Made by a program: the position numbers and the translations under genes
Notes under the pieces: model-generated
What the model was told of the DNA's origin: nothing
The model's input: the letters and a program-made list of their open reading frames with translations, nothing else
The model's database searches: none
Part shown: in pieces, positions 1 through 5,012 of the stretch
How the letters are laid out: every line of letters begins with the position of its first letter
How positions within the stretch are numbered: position 1 is the stretch's first letter
Assembly: GCA_021789735.1 (NCBI GenBank)
Contig: JAJYJB010000099.1
Span: forward strand, 1-7,601
Direction of reading: 5' to 3'
From: Nitrospirota bacterium
Lineage (GTDB): Bacteria; Nitrospirota; Thermodesulfovibrionia; Thermodesulfovibrionales; JdFR-88
DNA: 7,601 nucleotides

Positions 1-41
1 TTATCGGGCTTTCCGATGTTTATGGCTCTTATAACTTACGA

Positions 42-73
42 ACCGCCGTATGCCGAACGGCACGTACGGTGGT
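42..73 (+). ncRNA. Group II intron domain V (catalytic hairpin)
   Basis: Bases 42-50 pair with 65-73 over nine positions, including a G45-U70 wobble in the triad position. Bases 51-54 pair with 59-62 around a four-base loop (55-58). A two-base CG bulge (63-64) on the 3' side separates the two helices. This is the canonical domain V architecture: lower helix with catalytic triad, two-nucleotide bulge that coordinates metal, and a short capped upper helix. The triad base identity points to class C. No insertion or mispair disrupts the fold, so this domain looks functional. Confidence 0.85.
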
Positions 74-75
74 GT

Positions 76-114
76 GAGAGGACGGCAGGCGAACTAATCG
101 CCTGCCTCCTACTC
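76..114 (+). ncRNA. Group II intron domain VI with bulged branch-point A
   Basis: Bases 84-92 pair perfectly with 98-106 around a five-base loop. Below a one-base bulge (C83), 79-82 pair with 107-110. A111 is unpaired, then 76-78 pair with 112-114. The bulged A on the 3' strand, six to seven bases from the inferred intron end, is the expected lariat branch point. In class C introns, splicing often starts by hydrolysis, so use of this A is not certain. The assignment rests on the fold and on adjacency to domain V. Confidence 0.78.
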
Positions 115-117
115 GAT

Positions 118-284
118 TTGCGCCAGCTGCCGTGAGACCCACCCTCCAGAACCCCCCGTTTTTTCAGGCGAAGTTTAAAAATTTTTGAAGTTGTGGTAAA
201 TTATTAATCAAAATCGCCGCTTGTGGGACAGAAGATACATATGGGGCGGGTTTTTTTTCCAAATCAATTCTACAGGAGGATGAG
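118..284. other. Intergenic stretch after the intron, 3' exon side
   Basis: These bases hold the presumed 3' exon of the intron and the leader of the small secreted-protein gene. The sequence is C-rich from 137 to 160 and AT-rich from 172 to 213. T-runs lie at 161-166 and 251-258, but neither follows a convincing stable stem. No promoter close to the sigma-70 consensus stands out. The only clear signal is the ribosome binding site at 274-279. Confidence 0.5.
274..279 (+). promoter_or_regulatory. Ribosome binding site AGGAGG
   Basis: A full AGGAGG Shine-Dalgarno core lies five bases before the ATG at 285. It fixes the start of the small secreted protein and argues that this short gene is really translated. 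Confidence 0.85.
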
Positions 285-569
285 ATGAAAAAGGCGGTCG
301 TAATTCTCGCAACACTGGTGTTTGTTCTCTCTATCATGTCCATGGCGTTTGCCGCGGTCTCTACGTTGCAGGGGACCATCAAAGTGGTAAACCAGAAAAC
401 GGGCACGATCACGTTCTGCCCCGCTGGCGGCAAGGACCAGGTCCTGAAGGTGGGCAAATCCTTGAACATAAAAGAGGTGAAGACCGGAAAGGCTGCCGTG
501 ACCGTGAACAACGGCGTGGTAACAGGCGTAAAGCCGGCTCCGCAAAGAAGGATGATCGAGGGCTGCTAG
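285..569 (+). CDS. Small secreted/periplasmic protein, unknown function
   Basis: The gene encodes a 94-residue protein with a clear Sec signal peptide: MKK at the N-terminus, a hydrophobic core over residues 4-20, and an AFA-A signal peptidase I site, so cleavage is likely after Ala23. The mature part is about 71 residues, rich in Val, Lys, Thr and Gly. Alternating short stretches (residues 28-57) suggest a small beta-sheet fold. There are two cysteines, Cys45 and the last residue Cys94, which could form a disulfide in the periplasm. No lipobox is present, so it is not a lipoprotein. The start is supported by an ideal AGGAGG five bases upstream, and the gene is followed by a strong terminator. 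It is probably a single-gene transcript. I do not recognise the family. The opposite-strand reading frames here lack such support. Confidence 0.85.
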   Translation: MKKAVVILATLVFVLSIMSMAFAAVSTLQGTIKVVNQKTGTITFCPAGGKDQVLKVGKSLNIKEVKTGKAAVTVNNGVVTGVKPAPQRRMIEGC

Positions 570-588
570 TTCCTTAAAAAATATTTTT

Positions 589-630
589 ATAAAAAGGGCC
601 GGGAGAATTTATTCCCCCGGCCCTTTTTAT
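589..630. terminator. Bidirectional intrinsic terminator
   Basis: Bases 589-603 pair perfectly with 616-630 (15 bp). The stem has a GGGCCGGG/CCCGGCCC core flanked by A5/T5, and the loop is 12 bases. The T-run at 624-628 terminates rightward transcription from the secreted-protein gene. The A-run at 591-595 reads as a T-run on the minus strand and terminates leftward transcription from the MFS gene, whose stop is only about 24 bases away. One element therefore serves two convergent genes. Confidence 0.93.
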
Positions 631-653
631 TCGGGTTTTTCAGGATTTCTTTT

Positions 654-1862
654 TTAATGTTGTGCCTTCATGCGTGAAAAACCGGTCAGCAGGAAAATGA
701 AGATAGCGGTTATCTCCATAAGAACAGAAAACACCACCAGCCCGGTAACCGGGACCTTGTCATACAGAAACCCCATGGTTACGCCTCCCACCAGGTACGC
801 AAGCCCGTAAACCATGTTGAAAATGCCGTAGGCAAATCCCCTTTTGGGGACAGGGGTCAGGTCCGCTATGGCGGCGCGCATTATGGTTTCATGGGCGCCT
901 AATACGACTCCCAAAAATGCCACTCCCAGGAGCGCCAGCGCAAATCCCCCCGTAAAGGAAAGCCATGCGACCGGAAGGCACAGGAGAGGAGCTGCCAGCA
1001 GAAACCGCAGCCCCGCCTTGTCATACAGTCTGCCCATTATCAGCGCGACCCCTCCGGCAACCGCCATGTCCACTATGTACAGTACGGGTATCAGGGCGTC
1101 CGCGGCCAGGCGGCTCGCCTTGATGTGGAACGCTATCAGCTGGAAATGGGCCATCCCCGCGACGCTAAAGAATGTGAACAGGGCATAAAACCAGAAAAGG
1201 CGCGGCAAGGTCTTCATCTCCTGCTCCCCGGGGAACTGCCTGTATTTTTCGCTGACCTCCAGGTTCTGCGGGTTTGGCATTTTCCTTGCCGCCCTTGCCA
1301 GCATAAGTATCGATAAAACGGCCGGTATCAATAGTATCTTGAAACCCTCGCCGTAGTTTCCCTTGAAGAGCAGGACGGTGGTGAAGATTACCGGGCCCAT
1401 GACCGCCCCGATCTGGTCCATGAATTCATGGAGCCCGAAGCCCCATCCCCGTCCCACCTCTTTTGAGGCATGGGAGAGGATGGTGTCCCTGGCGGGCGTC
1501 CTTATAGCCTTGCCGATCCGTTCGAGGACTATCAGCCCCGCCGCGATCTTCCAGTTGCCGGTCAGGGCAAGGGCGGGTATGGCCAGCATAAGACTGTATC
1601 CGGCAAATGTGAGCGCCCAGTATGCCCTGGTACGGTCGGCGATATACCCCGAGACCAGACGCAGGGCATAGCCCAGGAAATCTCCCAGGCCGGAAACAAC
1701 GCCGACGACAGCGGCCCCCGCCCCAAGTACGGCAAGGTAGGGACCTGTAATGCTTCTGGCCCCCTCGTACGTGATGTCGCCAAAGAGGCTCACGGTCCCC
1801 ATAAGGACAATAAGCCTGTACGCAGCCGCTTTGGCCGGATTTTTTGGTCTTTCCGGTCCCAT
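654..1862 (-). CDS. MFS transporter (12-TM major facilitator)
   Basis: The gene encodes a 402-residue inner-membrane protein of major facilitator superfamily size, with hydrophobic segments along its whole length and a central hydrophilic loop at about residues 190-220. Seen in the sequence: an MFS motif A variant after TM2 (Gly72-Tyr-Ile-Ala-Asp-Arg-Thr-Arg79), a related GRLYDKAG motif at 277-284 in the second half, and a conserved ERIGKAIRTPARD stretch near 114-126 in the TM4-loop area. This pattern belongs to a group of MFS proteins common in anaerobic bacteria and archaea, mostly annotated only as MFS transporter. The substrate cannot be read from sequence. The start is supported by AGGAG (1869-1873 on the minus strand) six bases upstream of the ATG. 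The gene is convergent with the secreted-protein gene, divergent from the cupin gene, and ends at the shared terminator. Confidence 0.92.
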   Translation of the reverse strand: MGPERPKNPAKAAAYRLIVLMGTVSLFGDITYEGARSITGPYLAVLGAGAAVVGVVSGLGDFLGYALRLVSGYIADRTRAYWALTFAGYSLMLAIPALALTGNWKIAAGLIVLERIGKAIRTPARDTILSHASKEVGRGWGFGLHEFMDQIGAVMGPVIFTTVLLFKGNYGEGFKILLIPAVLSILMLARAARKMPNPQNLEVSEKYRQFPGEQEMKTLPRLFWFYALFTFFSVAGMAHFQLIAFHIKASRLAADALIPVLYIVDMAVAGGVALIMGRLYDKAGLRFLLAAPLLCLPVAWLSFTGGFALALLGVAFLGVVLGAHETIMRAAIADLTPVPKRGFAYGIFNMVYGLAYLVGGVTMGFLYDKVPVTGLVVFSVLMEITAIFIFLLTGFSRMKAQH

Positions 1863-1868
1863 TTTTTT

Positions 1869-1873
1869 CTCCT
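1869..1873 (-). promoter_or_regulatory. Ribosome binding site of the MFS gene
   Basis: The minus strand reads AGGAG six bases before the ATG at 1862-1860. This supports that start rather than an internal one. Confidence 0.75.
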
Positions 1874-1929
1874 GTCTAAGAAGACTGCCTTAATACCGGC
1901 AGATTGTTAATGATACACGATTATGATAT

Positions 1930-1952
1930 CGCTCATTGCGGGAGCGCTTTTT
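1930..1952. repeat. Short hairpin followed by T-run in the divergent region
   Basis: CGCTC (1930-1934) pairs with GAGCG (1942-1946) around a seven-base loop and is followed by five T (1948-1952). It resembles a weak rightward terminator, but no gene precedes it on the plus strand. It overlaps the candidate cupin promoter, so an operator is equally possible. A second small inverted repeat (CTGCC 1885-1889 / GGCAG 1898-1902) lies in the MFS leader. Confidence 0.3.
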
Positions 1953-1964
1953 GACTGCTATAAA
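1936..1964 (+). promoter_or_regulatory. Candidate sigma-70 promoter for the cupin gene
   Basis: TTGCGG (1936-1941) and TATAAA (1959-1964) are separated by 17 bases. The -10 matches consensus at five of six positions, while the -35 is weak. Transcription would start near 1971, giving a leader of about 70 bases before the cupin ATG. This rests on sequence resemblance alone. Confidence 0.35.
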
Positions 1965-2025
1965 TTAACTAGACCTAACTGATCTTGAGAAGTTCTAAAG
2001 AGGTTGTTTTTTAATAATTTTCCCC

Positions 2026-2033
2026 AAGGAGGT
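2026..2033 (+). promoter_or_regulatory. Ribosome binding site that decides the cupin start
   Basis: AAGGAGGT ends seven bases before the ATG at 2041. A GTG at 2032 is in the same frame but overlaps this Shine-Dalgarno sequence, so it cannot be the start served by it. The ATG at 2041 is therefore preferred. Confidence 0.85.
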
Positions 2034-2040
2034 GGATGAA

Positions 2041-2376
2041 ATGAAGCAGGAGAAGGCGGGGTTCCAGGTGCTTGATCTGAAAGATCTGATAAATTTTCAC
2101 ACTGACAAGATATCGAGGGAGATGCTTGCCGAGACCCCGGAGATGAGGATAGCGCTTATGTGCCTTGAGCCGGGGCAGGAGCTTGCCCCGCATAAAGCGC
2201 CAATGAGGCTCCTTATGTATGTGGTGGAGGGAAGCGGCACGTTTATAGTTGGAGATCAGCAGATAGAGGCCGGCGAGAAAAGCGCCATACTCTGCGAGCC
2301 GATGGTGGAGCACGGGTTTAAGGCCACAAAGGGGCGGAGGCTTGTGGTCATGGCGGTGGTTGTGGCGGTGGATTAA
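2041..2376 (+). CDS. Small single-domain cupin protein
   Basis: The gene encodes 111 residues from ATG 2041, a typical length for a lone cupin beta-barrel. The first cupin motif is recognisable around LEPGQELAPHKAP followed by VVEGSGTFIVGD (residues 42-72). The second is a degenerate CEPMVEHGF stretch (85-92). In the usual motif 1 an HxH pair and a later Glu bind metal. Here only the first His (His51) is kept, the second is replaced by Ala in HKA, and the Glu position is hydrophobic. Motif 2 keeps one His (His91). A metal site of the standard type is therefore doubtful, and the protein may be a ligand-binding or non-catalytic cupin. No signal peptide is visible, so it is cytoplasmic. It is divergent from the MFS gene, and a shared regulatory region is possible. 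The specific function is unknown. Confidence 0.85.
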   Translation: MKQEKAGFQVLDLKDLINFHTDKISREMLAETPEMRIALMCLEPGQELAPHKAPMRLLMYVVEGSGTFIVGDQQIEAGEKSAILCEPMVEHGFKATKGRRLVVMAVVVAVD

Positions 2377-2709
2377 TTGGCATGACGTCTTTAATCAAAC
2401 CCACATTCATGACGCAGACCCAAAGCGGAGAGCTTCATTTTTAAAATAGCGCCAGACAAGGCGGCCGCGGGGGGGCGGATGGCATTTGCTCCGCTAAGCG
2501 CCGTCTCACCTTGTTTGCCAGAATGCCCGTGTATACCGCGCCGGGTCTCCCTGGTTGCCGATACGTTATGTGACGCGTCCGCGGCACTCGCTGCGCACAC
2601 GTCATCCGCCCCCCGCGCAAAAAAAGAAGGTAGATATTTTTATCTCCTGCTTACCGTTTCTTTTAACCAAAACTTGTCCCGTATTCCTGCATATTGTTAG
2701 ACTAATAAA
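2377..2709. other. Gene-free stretch with several inverted repeats
   Basis: There is no convincing gene here. The AT-rich edges (2385-2450 and 2620-2709) enclose a GC-rich core (2451-2618). Inverted repeats seen: GGGGGGCGGATG (2470-2481) with CATCCGCCCCCC (2603-2614), 12 bp, extendable by three pairs past a one-base bulge; AGCGGAG (2424-2430) with CTCCGCT (2489-2495); ACAAGG (2456-2461) with CCTTGT (2509-2514); GGCATT (2481-2486) with AATGCC (2522-2527); and TGACG (2571-2575) with CGTCA (2600-2604), which encloses GCGGC/GCTGC (2581-2594). Some pairs exclude each other. This could be a structured RNA, a leader of the LPS operon, or an eroded repeat element. Confidence 0.45.
2674..2703 (+). promoter_or_regulatory. 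Weak candidate promoter for the LPS operon
   Basis: TTGTCC (2674-2679) and TAGACT (2698-2703) are 18 bases apart and end six bases before the ATG at 2710. If real, transcription would begin at or next to the start codon, giving a leaderless message, which would fit the missing Shine-Dalgarno sequence. Both boxes are only moderate matches. Confidence 0.2.
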
Positions 2710-4326
2710 ATGGGTTTTTTAACCGGGGACGTATTGATAAGGGGCGTGAACTGGGTTGGCGATGCCGTCATGACCATGCCCGCGATACGGGCTTTAAGGG
2801 CGGCCATGCCTGGCCGCAGGATGACTCTTCTGGTAAAGCCCTGGGTGGCAGGCCTTTTCGAGAAAGACCCGAACATAGATGAGATAATGCCTTACGACGA
2901 TCGCTGGGAGGGCATAAAAGGCAAGCTTGCCCTTTCTCTTGCCTTAAGGCGGAAAAGTTTCCAAACTGCCGTGCTTCTTCAAAACGCTTTCGAGGCCGCG
3001 CTCCTTGCGGCCCTGGCGGGCATACCCGAGCGCATCGGCTATGGCAGGGACGGCAGAGGGTTTCTGCTGACTGCATCCATTCCTTTTCACGGTGAGGACA
3101 GGCAGATGCATCATTCGGAATACTATCTTAACCTTCTTGAAAAAGCGGGGATCACAAAGAATGGGCTGAAGGACACAGCCGCCCCGTGGATATATCTCGA
3201 TCTTGAAGAGAGGCTCAAGGCAAGGGATTTCATTTCCGGATTTGAAGGGTCCGGATTTGTTGGGGGCGGTCTGAAAAGACCCGTTATCGGGCTTAACCCG
3301 GGGGCCGCCTTTGGTCCTTCAAAGAGATGGCCCTCGTCAAAATTTCGCGAATTGGCCATGATGATCACAGGGGAGCTTGGCGGAAGCGTACTGGTTTTCG
3401 GCTCCGAAAAGGAAAAAAGCTCCGCGGAAGAGGTGGTCCGGGGGATAGAAGGCGCGGTTTCGCTGGCCGGCAAGACAACTCTCCGTGAGCTTGCCGCTCT
3501 CATTTCGGAATGTGACGCGCTTGTCTCAAACGACTCGGGCACCATGCATGTGGGCTATGCCGTGGGCACCCCGCTTGTTGCCCTCTTCGGTTCCACTGCC
3601 CCCGCCCTGACAGGCCCTCCCGAGGGTAATATTGTCATTAAAAAAGACGTCCCATGCTCTCCCTGTTTCAAGAGGGAGTGCGCGGTTTCAGACTCAGGAA
3701 AATCGGGTCCAAAAATAAAAAAATCCGGTTCGATGCCTCTCACGATACCGTGCATGGACGGGATATCATCCGCCGAGGTCTTCAGCGCGCTGAAAAGATC
3801 CGTTATGCCATCGAGAAGGGCGGTTTTCTTTGACAGGGACGGCACCCTTTGCCGGAATGCCGATTACCTGTCCCGCTGGGAGGATTTTGAGCCCTTTGAA
3901 GATGGGCTGAGGGAGCTGCCCAGGCTGCGCGAAGCTGGCTTCATGTTGATAGGCGTCACCAACCAGTCCGGCATAGCCAGGGGGCTTGTAAAGGAAGAGT
4001 TCGTTAAAGAGATGGGAGAACATTTCATCCAAAAGCACGGTTTCGACGCCTTTTATTACTGCCCCCACCATCCGGATGACTTCTGTCCCTGCAGGAAACC
4101 CTCTCCGGGCATGCTTTTCAGCGCAAGGAAGGATTCGGGCATTGACCTCAGGAATTCGTATATGATAGGAGACACCGCCGCCGACATGCTTGCGGCCAGG
4201 GCAGCAGGCGCAAAGGCGATTCTCATAAAGACCGGAACGGAAGGGCCATCCGGGGCCCCGGACTATGTGGCCCATTCGCTCAAAGACGCCATAAATCACA
4301 TATTGGAATCGGAGAAAGCCAGATGA
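2710..4326 (+). CDS. waaF-gmhB: Fused heptosyltransferase II (WaaF-like) and heptose-bisphosphate phosphatase (GmhB)
   Basis: This 538-residue protein joins two LPS inner-core enzymes that are usually separate. Residues 7-360 form a GT9 glycosyltransferase: the N-terminal LIRGVNWVGD loop with Asp18, the NPGAAFGPSKRWP motif (196-208), and the nucleotide-sugar site SNDSGTMHVG (273-282) followed by LFGSTAPALTGP. It would transfer heptose from ADP-heptose to the growing core at the inner-membrane cytoplasmic face. Residues 366-538 form a HAD phosphatase with all expected motifs: FFDRDGT (nucleophile Asp375, acid/base Asp377), VTNQSG (Thr417), the GmhB zinc site Cys451-x-His453 with Cys459-x-Cys461, KP (Lys463) and IGDTAAD (Asp488, Asp492). 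It would remove the C7 phosphate from heptose 1,7-bisphosphate. No Shine-Dalgarno is visible before the ATG, and a stop codon at 2698 rules out an upstream start. The next gene overlaps by ATGA. WaaF versus another GT9 heptosyltransferase is inferred. Confidence 0.93.
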   Translation: MGFLTGDVLIRGVNWVGDAVMTMPAIRALRAAMPGRRMTLLVKPWVAGLFEKDPNIDEIMPYDDRWEGIKGKLALSLALRRKSFQTAVLLQNAFEAALLAALAGIPERIGYGRDGRGFLLTASIPFHGEDRQMHHSEYYLNLLEKAGITKNGLKDTAAPWIYLDLEERLKARDFISGFEGSGFVGGGLKRPVIGLNPGAAFGPSKRWPSSKFRELAMMITGELGGSVLVFGSEKEKSSAEEVVRGIEGAVSLAGKTTLRELAALISECDALVSNDSGTMHVGYAVGTPLVALFGSTAPALTGPPEGNIVIKKDVPCSPCFKRECAVSDSGKSGPKIKKSGSMPLTIPCMDGISSAEVFSALKRSVMPSRRAVFFDRDGTLCRNADYLSRWEDFEPFEDGLRELPRLREAGFMLIGVTNQSGIARGLVKEEFVKEMGEHFIQKHGFDAFYYCPHHPDDFCPCRKPSPGMLFSARKDSGIDLRNSYMIGDTAADMLAARAAGAKAILIKTGTEGPSGAPDYVAHSLKDAINHILESEKAR

Positions 4327-5012
4327 ATGAAGAAGCAAAAGACAGGGACGAAAAAACAAAAACAGGGAAAAACGGCTTGCAGCAGTTGAGGGCCAGCCTT
4401 TACGCGGAGGTGATCTCGCATATGAGGGTAAAACACCCGGAGATCATAGACGCGGCCTATGAATTTTTCTGGGAGGAGGAGTATCCTGAAGAATTCCTGA
4501 GCGGGCTCCCGCTGGAGCTTGGGTTCGTGAACTTCGAGGACTGGTTCATTTGCGACTACAAGAACCCTGATTCCGGTTTTATAACGGACCTCTATCTTGA
4601 GGAGACCGGCCAAAAGGAAAACGGGGAAAAAGCGGCCCCCATGCTGGCGGTAAAGAATTCCTTTATAAGCCTTTACGAGGCAAAAAAGATAGTTTCCTCC
4701 CCCGAAGGCGAGGCGGAGCTTGAGGACGTTTTGCTGGGAGGCACCCGCCTGGTGAGCGTGCCTGCCAGCGGGATGAAGGCGGGAGACATCTTTGCCACAA
4801 GAATAATAGATCTGGCCGGAGGCAGCGTAATGGGCGCATGTCTTTATCCCTTCGGTGCGAAGGTGAAACCGGTGGTCCTTGAATCCGTAAGCCGCCAGTT
4901 CGAGCGTTACCGGAAGAACAAGAAGCCGGACGGCGGGCTCCATGATTTTCTGAAAGAGGAAAGCTATATCTTTAATACCATATGGCTGAGCGGTCTTTAC
5001 AGAACAGCATAA
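4323..5012 (+). CDS. Uncharacterised protein inside the LPS core operon
   Basis: The gene encodes 229 residues and I do not recognise the family with confidence. The N-terminus (1-20) is highly charged (Lys, Glu, Asp). Residues 21-60 look helical and acidic, and a WFICDY stretch lies at 74-79. Residues 107-185 look like a mixed alpha/beta domain with hydrophobic strands, including an acidic loop and a GDIFATRII segment (154-162). The C-terminus (186-226) is basic, then aromatic. There is no signal peptide or membrane helix, so it is probably cytoplasmic. The layout recalls small domains found beside SEC-C-type proteins, but no SEC-C cysteine motif is present, so this is only an impression. 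GGAG at 4311-4314 lies eight bases before the ATG. It overlaps the upstream gene by four bases and the downstream heptosyltransferase by 31, so coupled translation and a shared role are likely. Its reading frame is clearly the coding one here. Confidence 0.8.
   Translation: MNEEAKDRDEKTKTGKNGLQQLRASLYAEVISHMRVKHPEIIDAAYEFFWEEEYPEEFLSGLPLELGFVNFEDWFICDYKNPDSGFITDLYLEETGQKENGEKAAPMLAVKNSFISLYEAKKIVSSPEGEAELEDVLLGGTRLVSVPASGMKAGDIFATRIIDLAGGSVMGACLYPFGAKVKPVVLESVSRQFERYRKNKKPDGGLHDFLKEESYIFNTIWLSGLYRTA

Larger units (their letters stand above)
1..117 (+). mobile_element. Group II intron, 3' end (class C type), partial
   Basis: This is the 3' terminal part of a self-splicing group II intron, a retroelement whose RNA is mobilised by an intron-encoded reverse transcriptase. 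Seen directly: a domain V hairpin (42-73) and, after a short linker, a domain VI hairpin (76-114) with a bulged A at 111. The intron would end at about 117 (CGAT), six nucleotides after the bulged A, close to the usual branch-point distance. The domain V triad reads CGC (44-46), which is typical of bacterial class C introns, whereas most other classes have AGC. Domains I-IV and the reverse transcriptase would lie upstream of base 1, so I cannot say whether the element is complete or active. Class C introns usually insert just after transcription terminators, which would fit its intergenic position. The exact 3' boundary (117 or 118) is inferred from the fold. Confidence 0.82.

Noticed and set aside
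1..135. An open plus-strand frame containing EPPYAERHVRW, ending at TGA 133-135.
   Set aside because: This is the translation of the group II intron domain V/VI RNA, a known source of false protein calls. The RNA fold explains the sequence better.
215..258. T8 run after a G-rich stretch as a terminator before the secreted-protein gene.
   Set aside because: Only about four base pairs can form with upstream C-rich bases. No stable stem was found.
2379..2396. TGGCATGACGTCTTT as a sigma-54 promoter.
   Set aside because: The essential GC of the -12 element is missing and no gene starts at a suitable distance.
2391..2600. A 69-aa minus-strand open frame in the same stretch.
   Set aside because: It has no Shine-Dalgarno, low-complexity Ala/Ser composition and no domain signal.
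2479..2700. A 73-aa plus-strand open frame in the intergenic stretch.
   Set aside because: It has no ordinary ribosome site, unusual Cys/Pro/Ala-rich composition and no recognisable domain. It follows the GC-rich repeats and is probably a chance frame.
3766..4359. A 197-aa minus-strand open frame opposite the GmhB domain.
   Set aside because: The plus strand encodes a complete HAD phosphatase with all motifs here.
4296..4943. A 215-aa minus-strand open frame opposite the unknown operon gene.
   Set aside because: It lies antisense to a gene joined by overlaps to clear LPS genes. The plus frame has a Shine-Dalgarno and protein-like composition, so the minus frame is a shadow.
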